Below are positions 49,826 through 58,123 of a stretch of DNA of 64,000 nt, piece by piece. The notes beneath the pieces are model-generated. The model was not told where the DNA came from. It saw nothing but the letters and a program-made list of their open reading frames with translations, and ran no database searches. Numbering within the stretch: the stretch's first letter is position 1; each line of letters opens with the position of its first letter. This stretch comes from JAEYKI01 sp036679405 (GTDB lineage Bacteria > Bacillota > Clostridia > Christensenellales > Christensenellaceae): the NCBI GenBank assembly GCA_036679405.1, contig JAVBVZ010000033.1, positions 1 through 64,000 on the forward strand. Reading direction: 5' to 3'. The translations under genes and the position numbers were made by a program.

Positions 49826-51922
49826 ATGAAAAAAATCATGCCGCAACCCAAAGTAATAAATACTACGCGAAAAAAAACCAAAACGTTTCGCTTGCTTGAT
49901 TTTGAAAATAAAAACCTTAAGCTGGATGATTGGCGTATCATAGTGGAAAATAAAATGTGGAATGCGCACGGCCTTTCGATCACTGCGGGCGCGCAGGAAA
50001 GGACGGATGGCTATATGGTCGCCATATACGGCAGCGCGGAGGTGCCTCCCGGCGCGGATGACCGCCTGTTCCGTTTGCAGGGATATACCCTGCGGGTAGA
50101 AGAAAAAGCCTGTGAATTGTTCTGCTTTTCCAGAGAAGGGCTGGTCTATGCGCTTGCAACAATAAAACAGATGCTTGAAGGATCGCAGGAAGGGTTTTAT
50201 ATGGAGCAGTGCTCGGTTTCAGACTGGCCGGCGGTAGAGATGCGCGCGGTTTCCAATACGTTTGCATGGTATGCAGGGTACGGGCGTATGGGATTCGACA
50301 TGCAGCTTTGGGGGTTTGAGGAATGGAAAGAGTATCTGGATATTTGCTCAGACTTCAAAATCAATCATTTTAATATGTGTATGTACGGCTACTGGCCTTT
50401 TGCGTTCCCGGAATATCCGGAAACACAGCTTAAAGATATGCCTATGAAAATATGGAATAAAGAAAGCAGAAACTGGGTGGCTGTAAATTATACGCATCAA
50501 AACCTTGCAGATCCTTTTTTAGAACGCCTTATAGACTACGGGCATTCTCTCGGGATCCGCTTTTTTGCTTATGTGGGTCTTAACAGCTATAGCGGTGGAT
50601 ACGCAAGCGAACATAAGGAAAAACGCATGAAGCTGCCCGCGGGCAGCCCCTATGTGAACGATTTTGACCGCCTGTGTTTAAGTGATGCGGAAAATATAAC
50701 GTATATGAAAGCGGCTATGCAAAGGATCATCCGTCTCGGATTTGACGGTATCGACTTTGAGGAAAGCGAGGAAGCTTTTTGGTACTGCGACTGTGAGGAT
50801 TGCCGCAAAAATTTTCTTCAAGGGCATACGCCTGAAGAGGCAAGCCATATCGCGAACAACGCGCTTTTAAAAGAGCTGTACGCCGTGATCCGGCAGGAGA
50901 ACCCTAATTGCGAAGTAGGCATCCGCGCATGGCGGCAGCCGCCTTTGGAGAAGTCCGGGGCCCTTTTGCGTGAGATGACCAAAAGCGTTCCTGCCGATGT
51001 GGGCCTTTTCTGGGCGCCGGGCCAGTATGTCCCGGAAGGTGAATTCAAAAAATGGGCGGATGCGTTCGGCCGGGAAAGGATCTGGGGCAGGGACACGGAA
51101 AGTAATGCGGTAGCCGCCTGCTTCGGCCGGCTGATCCGAATCTTCCGTGAAAACGGCCTTCGTTGTGAAGAAGAAACGAACGACCAGTTTTTAGAAGAAG
51201 ATATCCGTCAGCACCAAGGGTCTGCCGCGCTGGGCGTGCGCGGCGTCAACGGATATATGTTCGAATGGTACGGCTTTTTTATGCACCTGTTTGCACATGC
51301 ATTTTATGGATGGGGATCTCAAATGGAGAAAGAGGCGTTTTATTCCTATGCCCTGGAATCGATCTTCGGCCCGAAACTCGCAGGGGATGTTCTTTATATC
51401 TTAAAAAACCTGTTTACCATACATGAAAGCCAGATGAAAATATTCCCGACAGAGTTTCCTTTTGCGCGTAACAAAGTGGAAGAACGCGATATTTCACGTA
51501 TCCGCACGGCTATTGACGGGTGGCCCGACCTGATGGCGCGCATCGGCCGCGTGCAGGCGGCGGTGGCGGCGGACGCAAAACTATGCGTTTATGAGCCTCA
51601 TTTTGAAAAATTGCGTGTTTCATGTGAACGCAGCCGGGTCCTATACGATCTTGCGCTTGCCTCCATTGCATACGACGGGGCTCGGACGGAAGAGGAGAAA
51701 AGACGGTGGCTTCTTGAAATGTTTATGCTCAATGAAAAAGATTTTGATATTGTGAAAAACAATTATCTGGACGTGAATCCGGTAGATCTTACCGGAACAA
51801 GGTCCTGCATGATTCCCTGTCATGAACTCAGGCGGGTAATCTTAAATGAACTGTGCCCAAAAGAGAGGGACGATGTCCCTATTTATCTGGGAGTGGAGGC
51901 GCTGGGGTGGCTTTGGCTTTGA
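49826..51922 (+). CDS. TIM-barrel glycoside hydrolase, hexosaminidase-like N-domain, family unassigned
   Basis: 698 residues from the ATG at 49826 (AAAGGGGAG upstream). Residues 20-130 resemble the N-terminal domain shared by GH20/GH67/GH84 enzymes (REGLVYALATIKQML). The barrel follows (MRAVSNTFAWY onward) with FDGIDFEESEEAFWYCDCEDC near residue 305 as the likely acid pair. No signal peptide, so it acts in the cytoplasm on imported oligosaccharides or glycoconjugates. A terminal N-acetylhexosaminidase or glucuronidase role is inferred from fold and from the deacetylases in the operon. Confidence 0.75.
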   Translation: MKKIMPQPKVINTTRKKTKTFRLLDFENKNLKLDDWRIIVENKMWNAHGLSITAGAQERTDGYMVAIYGSAEVPPGADDRLFRLQGYTLRVEEKACELFCFSREGLVYALATIKQMLEGSQEGFYMEQCSVSDWPAVEMRAVSNTFAWYAGYGRMGFDMQLWGFEEWKEYLDICSDFKINHFNMCMYGYWPFAFPEYPETQLKDMPMKIWNKESRNWVAVNYTHQNLADPFLERLIDYGHSLGIRFFAYVGLNSYSGGYASEHKEKRMKLPAGSPYVNDFDRLCLSDAENITYMKAAMQRIIRLGFDGIDFEESEEAFWYCDCEDCRKNFLQGHTPEEASHIANNALLKELYAVIRQENPNCEVGIRAWRQPPLEKSGALLREMTKSVPADVGLFWAPGQYVPEGEFKKWADAFGRERIWGRDTESNAVAACFGRLIRIFRENGLRCEEETNDQFLEEDIRQHQGSAALGVRGVNGYMFEWYGFFMHLFAHAFYGWGSQMEKEAFYSYALESIFGPKLAGDVLYILKNLFTIHESQMKIFPTEFPFARNKVEERDISRIRTAIDGWPDLMARIGRVQAAVAADAKLCVYEPHFEKLRVSCERSRVLYDLALASIAYDGARTEEEKRRWLLEMFMLNEKDFDIVKNNYLDVNPVDLTGTRSCMIPCHELRRVILNELCPKERDDVPIYLGVEALGWLWL

Positions 51923-51934
51923 GGAGAATCGCAA

Positions 51935-52819
51935 ATGGATGAAAAAATAACCGTATTGCTGGGTATTGATATGGAAACCGACGTGGGCAGCTTTACGCCG
52001 TTTTATGAAGGCGTAAAAAACGGAACGCCCAGGCTCCTGGAACTTTTTGATAAAAAAGATATCCGGGGAACGTTCTATTTTACGGGCGACTGTGCGCAAA
52101 ACAATCCTGAAATCGCCGCTATGGTCAAAACTTCACCGAGTGAAGCGGGGTGTCATTCGCTTTTTCATGAAACGGTAGGCGATGAACTTTTTCCAATACC
52201 GGGTGAAAAACCTCTTTTGCCGGAGGAAGTCCCTTTTCGCCTGAAAAAAGCCACCGACTGGGTTGAGGAAGTTTTGGGAGAAAGGCCCCGGGCTTTCAGA
52301 TGTCCCCGGCTGTGGGGATCAACCGCAGTTGTCAACGCGCTTGAAGACCTGGGGTATGATACGGATGCATCGTATCCGATGTATTATTACCGCGAGCGTT
52401 TTGCGCCGTATCATCCGTCCAAAGAAGACTGGACAAAAGAAGGCGGTCTCCGTTTGCTGGAGATTCCGAACTTTGCGGATATGGCTATGCAGAGCCATGA
52501 TCCCGGGCTGGAGCGCGACCGCGACCAATGGCCCCTTTTCAGAACAAAAGGAGCAAAAGCGCTGATGCTTCATGTGGAAAATTACCTTGGATTTGTAGGC
52601 AAACGCGGACTCCCGGCAGTATTGTGTTTTTATTTTCATCCATGGGAATTTGTTCCTTCAAAAAAAACATACCGCTACGGAGAGGCTGCGGTTACGCCAA
52701 AGCGTTTTATTACCAAAGGATGCGGACGGCATGCCCTTCGGGAATTTGCAGAGTTGATAGACCGGCTCAAAGATAAGGGCGCCCTATTTGTGCGTGCAGC
52801 CGACCTGTATAAAAAGTAA
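51935..52819 (+). CDS. NodB-family polysaccharide deacetylase, cytoplasmic
   Basis: 294 residues. NodB-type barrel: LLGIDMETDVGSF carries the catalytic-base region, GTFYFTGDC follows, and the zinc pair is seen in CHSLFHE (HxxxH). FRCPRLWGS and YFHPWEF complete the active site. No signal peptide, unlike wall-acting enzymes, so the substrate should be intracellular. Last gene of the seven-gene operon (12 bp after the glycosidase gene). It is the second deacetylase in the set. Confidence 0.88.
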   Translation: MDEKITVLLGIDMETDVGSFTPFYEGVKNGTPRLLELFDKKDIRGTFYFTGDCAQNNPEIAAMVKTSPSEAGCHSLFHETVGDELFPIPGEKPLLPEEVPFRLKKATDWVEEVLGERPRAFRCPRLWGSTAVVNALEDLGYDTDASYPMYYYRERFAPYHPSKEDWTKEGGLRLLEIPNFADMAMQSHDPGLERDRDQWPLFRTKGAKALMLHVENYLGFVGKRGLPAVLCFYFHPWEFVPSKKTYRYGEAAVTPKRFITKGCGRHALREFAELIDRLKDKGALFVRAADLYKK

Positions 52820-52857
52820 ACCGGCAGCCTTGGCAAAGAAGGCGTTTTGATTTTTAA

Positions 52858-52893
52858 GGCCACTTTTCAAAAAAGAAAAGCGGCCGTTTTTTC
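52858..52893 (+). terminator. intrinsic terminator of the amino-sugar-like operon
   Basis: GGCCACTTTTC and GAAAAGCGGCC form an 11-position stem (one mismatch) with an A-rich loop, followed by GTTTTTT. Confidence 0.85.
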
Positions 52894-53029
52894 TAGGCCT
52901 AAAAGCTGTGAAATTTTTTGTGAAGCCGGCGCCTGTTTTTTAAAAGAAGTCCATTTCAAAAAGCAGGTTAAAAACGGCGGATTTTGTTTATAGGTAAAAA
53001 AGAAATAAGGCTGTTGCCGGGGGGCTTTT

Positions 53030-54019
53030 ATGATCAATAATCAATGGTATGCGGTTGCAAATGCAAAAAAAATAAAAAAAGGCCGGATATACGGTCTGAA
53101 AAGGCTGGGACTTGACCTGGCCCTGTTCCGGAATGAAGAAGGTGAGCTCGGATGCGTTTTGGACCGGTGCACGCATCGCGGCGCACAGTTGAGCCATGGG
53201 AAGCTAAGCGGCACCTGTATAACCTGTCCTTTTCATGCGCTTACCTTTGACCGGGAAGGAAAATGCGTTTTTATACCCGCAAACGGAAAGGCATTTACCG
53301 GGGACTTGAGCCGTTACAATGTAAAAAGCTATCCCGTGCGTGAGAAGCACGACATCGTATACGTATGGTACGGAGATCCTCAAAACACGGCGGATGAGTT
53401 GCCCTATTTTGACGATCATCTGGATGGATCGTATGCCTACAGCGAAATCGAAGATCTATGGCACGCGCATTATTCACGCTGTATTGAAAATCAGCTGGAC
53501 GTTGTGCACGTGCCTATTGTGCATTATAATACGATCGGCAGAGGCAACAAAACGCTGGTGAACGGGCCGAAATCGGTTTTTGAAAACAACACGCTTAAAA
53601 CCAGTGCGAACAACGAGGTCGACGAAGGGCAGACGCCCCGCCCGCCCGAACAGTGCGAGATATCTGAAAACCTTTACCTTGCGTTTAAATATCCCAACGT
53701 ATGGATGAATCACATAAGCCCGAAAGTAAAGGTGTTTATCTATTTTGCACCGGTGGATGAGGAGCATACAATCCTGTATATTCGTTTCTATACCAGGCTT
53801 ACCGGCCTTAAAACGGTCGACAGCCTGATCGCCTTTTTCGGAAAATTTGCAAACCGTATCATTGAACGGCAGGATAAACGTGTGGTCATCACGCAAACCC
53901 CCAAGGCCTCTTCTTACCGGTCGCAAGAGAAGCTGCTGTCCGGCGACGGGCCGATTGTATTGTATCGAAAAATCCGCAGCGAGATGCAAAAAGAGAACGC
54001 TTCCGTCCGGGAGGAATAA
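53030..54019 (+). CDS. Rieske non-heme iron oxygenase-like protein
   Basis: 329 residues. Rieske [2Fe-2S] ligands C47-x-H49 and C66-x2-H69 are exact. The catalytic-domain motif D157-x2-H160-x4-H165 (QLDVVHVPIVHYN) is the 2-His-1-carboxylate iron site of ring-hydroxylating and demethylating oxygenases. It is thus a complete alpha subunit of the PaO/vanillate demethylase type. No reductase or ferredoxin gene is beside it. In an organism with an anaerobic gene set this is unexpected; it may work under micro-oxic conditions or in oxygen removal. The adjacent alpha/beta hydrolase (3 bp away) is probably co-expressed. Confidence 0.9.
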   Translation: MINNQWYAVANAKKIKKGRIYGLKRLGLDLALFRNEEGELGCVLDRCTHRGAQLSHGKLSGTCITCPFHALTFDREGKCVFIPANGKAFTGDLSRYNVKSYPVREKHDIVYVWYGDPQNTADELPYFDDHLDGSYAYSEIEDLWHAHYSRCIENQLDVVHVPIVHYNTIGRGNKTLVNGPKSVFENNTLKTSANNEVDEGQTPRPPEQCEISENLYLAFKYPNVWMNHISPKVKVFIYFAPVDEEHTILYIRFYTRLTGLKTVDSLIAFFGKFANRIIERQDKRVVITQTPKASSYRSQEKLLSGDGPIVLYRKIRSEMQKENASVREE

Positions 54020-54022
54020 AGC

Positions 54023-54721
54023 ATGAAAAAAAGACGCAGGATCCTGATTGCAGTGCTGGTTGTCGTTGCCGCGTTTGCGTCCCTGTTTTTTGCCTATACG
54101 GCGGATTATTACCATGCGGATGAAAAGGCCCGGACTATGTTCGCGGAGGGCAGCGGGATCAGGGAAGAAGATAATCTCATTATTATGACGCCGGATCATC
54201 CTGACGGAAGAGGGTTTATTTTTTATCCCGGCGGCAAAGTACAGGCTATCGCATATATTCCGCTTCTCGAAAAACTGAAGAGGGAAGGTATAACCTGTGT
54301 TTTGGTAAAAATGCCTTTTAATTTGGCGGTACTGAACGCCAATGCGGCAAACGGCGTTTATGATCAAGTGCCCGGCGTTCAGGAATGGTACATCGGAGGG
54401 CACTCGCTGGGAGGAGCCATGGCAAGCGCATATGCGCAAAACAATACGGATAAAGTGCGCGGCCTGATTTTGCTTGGCGCCTATATCTACGGAGACGTAG
54501 ACCCCGGGGATGCGCTGACCGTGTACGGATCGGAAGACCGGGTGATGGACCGTTCAAAAATTGATTATACGCAAAACATTGTTGTAGTGGCCGGCGGGAA
54601 CCATGCACAGTTTGGAAATTACGGCAAGCAGGCCGGCGACGGGGAAGCAGGCATATCGTCAGATGAACAGCAGGCCGCCGCCGTACAGGCAATTTTGGGC
54701 TTTATGCAGCAAAAACAATGA
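54023..54721 (+). CDS. membrane-anchored alpha/beta hydrolase
   Basis: 232 residues. One N-terminal membrane helix (about 5-26) and a hydrolase domain with the nucleophile elbow GGHSLGGAMAS, an acidic residue in VYGSEDRV and the late His in GGNHAQFG. The fold is a lipase/esterase-like alpha/beta hydrolase facing the outside. It starts 3 bp after the Rieske gene, so the two form an operon; whether the substrates are linked is unknown. Confidence 0.9.
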   Translation: MKKRRRILIAVLVVVAAFASLFFAYTADYYHADEKARTMFAEGSGIREEDNLIIMTPDHPDGRGFIFYPGGKVQAIAYIPLLEKLKREGITCVLVKMPFNLAVLNANAANGVYDQVPGVQEWYIGGHSLGGAMASAYAQNNTDKVRGLILLGAYIYGDVDPGDALTVYGSEDRVMDRSKIDYTQNIVVVAGGNHAQFGNYGKQAGDGEAGISSDEQQAAAVQAILGFMQQKQ

Positions 54722-54813
54722 ATGATCTTTGCGTCCGCTGCGAAGCAAATAGGCAAAATGTGTTTATAAAAAGAAATATTGAAGCAAGAAAGAAACCATG
54801 GAGGAATTAATAA

Positions 54814-56262
54814 ATGGAAAAAGCGGATATTGGTGTGATCGGTTTGGCAGTCATGGGAGAAAACCTGGTGATGAACATGGAGAGCAAAGGTTTTCGTGTG
54901 GCCGTTTTTAACCGTACGACCCAAAAAGTCGATCGTTTTATCGCGGGGCGCGCAAAGGGAAAAAACATCATGGGTGCTTATTATCTGGAAGAGCTGGTCC
55001 AGATGCTTAAAAAACCACGTAAAGTGATGCTGATGGTCAAAGCGGGCGGGCCGGTGGACGCTTTTATAGAACAGTTGATCCCTTTTCTTGAAAAAGGAGA
55101 TATCATTATAGATGGCGGAAATTCGCATTTTACGGACACGATCCGCAGGACGAAATATGTCGAAGAAAGGGGGCTTTTATATGTCGGAGCAGGTGTTTCG
55201 GGCGGAGAGGAAGGTGCGCTCAGAGGACCGAGTATCATGCCGGGAGGGTCGTCCGGGGCGTGGCCGTATGTGAAACCCATCCTGCAGTCTATTGCGGCCA
55301 AGGTAGGCGGCGAACCCTGTTGCGACTGGGTGGGAGAAAACGGTGCGGGCCATTTTGTTAAAATGGTTCATAACGGTATTGAATACGGAGATATGCAGCT
55401 TATCAGTGAAGCGTATTTTTTGATGAAAGAAGTCCTCAAGATGGACGCGGCGGAAATGTCTGGAATTTTTGACGAATGGAACAAAGGTGAGCTTGACAGT
55501 TATTTGATCGAAATCACCCGGGATATCCTTGCGTATCACGACCGGGAAGGCGTATTGGTGCTGGATCGGATACTGGACAGCGCCGGACAGAAAGGAACGG
55601 GAAAGTGGACCAGCATGGCCGCCCTGGATGAGAGTGTCCCCCTGACGCTGATTGGTGAAGCCGTTTATGCGAGAAGCCTTTCTGCAATAAAAGAGGAGAG
55701 AGTGGCCGCTTCTAAAATCCTGAGCGGACCGGATGCTTCTTTTGACGGGGATAAAACAACATTCTTGCGTGATATCAAAGACGCGCTGTATGCTTCCAAG
55801 ATTATTTCCTATGCGCAGGGGTACGCTCTTTTAAGGGCGGCTGCAAAAACCTATGGATGGGCGCTTGATTATGGCATGATCGCGTTGCTTTGGCGGGGCG
55901 GCTGTATCATACGTTCTGCATTTTTGGGAAAGATCAAAGAGGCGTTCCAAAAGGCCCCGGACCTTAATAATTTGATGTTGGATCCGTTTTTTAAAACAAA
56001 ACTGGGCAAAGCACAGGCCGGGTGGCGGCGTACGGTAAGCACTGCCGTTTTAAACGGGATTCCCATCCCTGCTTTTGCCGCGGCTTTGGCGTATTACGAC
56101 GGCTACCGCTCTGCGCGTCTGCCCGCAAATCTTTTGCAGGCGCAGCGGGACTTTTTTGGCGCACATACCTATGAACGTGTTGACCGGCCGCGTGGAGAGT
56201 TTTTTCATACAAACTGGACGGGGGAAGGCGGCGCGACGACGGCGCGCACCTATGAAGCGTAA
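54814..56262 (+). CDS. gnd: 6-phosphogluconate dehydrogenase, decarboxylating
   Basis: 482 residues, full length. The N-terminal NADP-binding motif GVIGLAVMGENL and LVMNMESKGF are typical, as are the substrate motifs GGEEGALRGPSIMPGG and GHFVKMVHNGIEYGDM with the catalytic Lys. It oxidises and decarboxylates 6-phosphogluconate to ribulose 5-phosphate with NADP+ in the pentose phosphate pathway. A GGAGG site precedes the ATG. Stands alone between the hydrolase and the carboxypeptidase. Confidence 0.97.
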   Translation: MEKADIGVIGLAVMGENLVMNMESKGFRVAVFNRTTQKVDRFIAGRAKGKNIMGAYYLEELVQMLKKPRKVMLMVKAGGPVDAFIEQLIPFLEKGDIIIDGGNSHFTDTIRRTKYVEERGLLYVGAGVSGGEEGALRGPSIMPGGSSGAWPYVKPILQSIAAKVGGEPCCDWVGENGAGHFVKMVHNGIEYGDMQLISEAYFLMKEVLKMDAAEMSGIFDEWNKGELDSYLIEITRDILAYHDREGVLVLDRILDSAGQKGTGKWTSMAALDESVPLTLIGEAVYARSLSAIKEERVAASKILSGPDASFDGDKTTFLRDIKDALYASKIISYAQGYALLRAAAKTYGWALDYGMIALLWRGGCIIRSAFLGKIKEAFQKAPDLNNLMLDPFFKTKLGKAQAGWRRTVSTAVLNGIPIPAFAAALAYYDGYRSARLPANLLQAQRDFFGAHTYERVDRPRGEFFHTNWTGEGGATTARTYEA

Positions 56263-56310
56263 AAACTGATAAACGCATCGCCGGATATCACTGCGGTCGT
56301 TCACTGTTTG

Positions 56311-56319
56311 TGGTATAAT
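56311..56319 (+). promoter_or_regulatory. extended -10 promoter for the VanY-type gene
   Basis: TGGTATAAT: exact -10 with the TGn extension, 26 bp upstream of the start; no good -35, as usual for this class. Confidence 0.6.
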
Positions 56320-56343
56320 TGAAAAAAAACAAAGGCGGGCCAT

Positions 56344-57393
56344 ATGAAAATTCGGGAGAAAAAGGCTTATAAGCAGGGCTATCTGTTAAAAGGCGTGCGC
56401 CTGGCCGCCGCCATAGTTTTTTCTCTTGTTTTTTTATGTGCGTGCGGTGCCCGGGAGACAGGCTTGACCGCGGCTGAAATACATCCGGCTTCTTCCGGTG
56501 CCTTAAGCCGGACGGAAGCGCAGGGAACAGAGGAGGCCCCGGCCCCGGCACTGGAAACGCAGGCAGAGCCGGCTGCTTCTACAGCCTCCGCGACGCCCGT
56601 TGCCGAATACACGGAAACAGCGGTTTGCATTGCAAACGAATATGTGAATATACGCAGCCGGGCGGGAGAAAACGCAGACATTATCGGGCGTCTTCCGGCG
56701 GGCGCAACTGCGGGGATACTTGCGGTCAAGGACGGATGGGCGCAGATATCGTATAATGGCATTGAAGGCTATGCAAGCATGGAATATTTGGTTTTCCAAA
56801 GAAGCCCGGATCAACCGCTTCCCGAAGGCAGTTGGTCTTTGATCCTGGTGAATCAGCAAAGCACGCTGCCGGAAGATTTTGACGTGGTGCTGGCTGATTT
56901 TGAAGGCGGGCAGGTGGATGCGCGGATCCTTGAAGTTTGTGAAGAGATGTTTGCGGATGCCATGGAAGACGGAGTGGATTTGCGGCTGGTAGACGCGTAC
57001 CGCAGCCGCGAGCTGCAAAGCAGCCTTTTTGAAAAGAAGGTGCAGAGTTATCTGGACAAAGGGTACAGCCGCGCAAAAGCCGAATCGGTGGCGGCAACCA
57101 TTACGGCGCGGCCTGATACCAGTGAGCATCAGACCGGGCTGGCGCTGGATATCGTGACCGGCTCTTATACCAGCCGGGACAGCGGATTTTCAGACACACA
57201 GGCTTTTCGGTGGCTTTGTGTCAATGCGGCCAATTACGGATTTATCCTGCGTTACCCGGAAGGAAAGACAGAGATCACGGGCGTGATTTATGAACCCTGG
57301 CATTGGCGTTTTGTCGGTGCGGCTGCCGCAGCCGGGATAAACGGGAGCGGAGCGTGCCTGGAAGAATATCTGCAGGAAACGGCCCGGGACTAA
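56344..57393 (+). CDS. VanY-type D-Ala-D-Ala carboxypeptidase lipoprotein with SH3 domain
   Basis: 349 residues. Signal peptide with lipobox LCAC (Cys near 37), then a Pro/Ala/Glu/Thr spacer. An SH3_3 domain lies at about 85-142 (EYVNIRSRAGENADIIGRLPAG). The peptidase M15B domain covers about 200-335, with zinc motif SEHQTGLALD and EPWHWRF. It is expected to trim wall peptides outside the cell. SH3 domains in such proteins bind peptidoglycan. ABC exporter genes follow after 25 bp. Confidence 0.93.
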   Translation: MKIREKKAYKQGYLLKGVRLAAAIVFSLVFLCACGARETGLTAAEIHPASSGALSRTEAQGTEEAPAPALETQAEPAASTASATPVAEYTETAVCIANEYVNIRSRAGENADIIGRLPAGATAGILAVKDGWAQISYNGIEGYASMEYLVFQRSPDQPLPEGSWSLILVNQQSTLPEDFDVVLADFEGGQVDARILEVCEEMFADAMEDGVDLRLVDAYRSRELQSSLFEKKVQSYLDKGYSRAKAESVAATITARPDTSEHQTGLALDIVTGSYTSRDSGFSDTQAFRWLCVNAANYGFILRYPEGKTEITGVIYEPWHWRFVGAAAAAGINGSGACLEEYLQETARD

Positions 57394-57418
57394 TATAGTA
57401 TCATTTCAGGAGAATTAT

Positions 57419-58123
57419 ATGCTGCAACTTGAACATGTGACCAAAAAATATGGAAAAACAATTGCCAACGATGATATTGGCTTTACGGTGGATAATGGTC
57501 AAATCGCCATTCTGATCGGGCCGAACGGTGCCGGAAAAACCACGGCAATAAAGTGTATCGCCGGTCTGTTGCGCTTTTCGGGCAGTATAAAGCTGGACGG
57601 CCTTCCGGCCAAGTCGCTTGAGGCAAAACGGCTTTTAGGGTATATTCCGGAGATGCCCGCAGTATATGAATTGTTGACGGTGGAAGAGCATCTGGAATTC
57701 ATCGGGCGGGCATACCGGATGGAGACAAAAGAGTATTCATCCGCCCTGCTTCACCGTTTTGAGCTGTGGGATAAGAGAAAAAAGCTCGGGAAAGAGCTTT
57801 CCAAAGGGATGCAGCAAAAACTTTCCATTTGCTGCGCGCTCGCGCACCGGCCAAAGATCATTGTTTTTGACGAGCCTTTGGTCGGGCTGGACCCGCACGC
57901 TATCAAGGAATTGAAGGATATCTTTCGTGAAATGAAGGCGGAAGGCGCGTCCTTGCTGATCAGTACGCATATGCTGGACAGCGTGGAAGATTATTGGGAT
58001 ACGGCCCATATTATGATGAATGGAAAAATTGCCGCAACCCAGACAAACAGCGGACTTGTCCGGGACAAGAAATCCTTGGAAGAGTTGTTTTTCAGCATTA
58101 CGGAAGGCGGGGTGCGTGAATGA
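57419..58123 (+). CDS. ABC transporter ATP-binding protein (exporter type)
   Basis: 234 residues. Walker A GPNGAGKTTAI, Q-loop IPEMPAVYE, signature LSKGMQQKLSI, Walker B IIVFDEPLVGLDP and H-switch STHMLD are intact. Part of a two-gene exporter: the permease overlaps its end by 4 bp. CAGGAG precedes the ATG. The substrate is unknown; the family includes EcsA-like and antibiotic exporters. Confidence 0.93.
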   Translation: MLQLEHVTKKYGKTIANDDIGFTVDNGQIAILIGPNGAGKTTAIKCIAGLLRFSGSIKLDGLPAKSLEAKRLLGYIPEMPAVYELLTVEEHLEFIGRAYRMETKEYSSALLHRFELWDKRKKLGKELSKGMQQKLSICCALAHRPKIIVFDEPLVGLDPHAIKELKDIFREMKAEGASLLISTHMLDSVEDYWDTAHIMMNGKIAATQTNSGLVRDKKSLEELFFSITEGGVRE

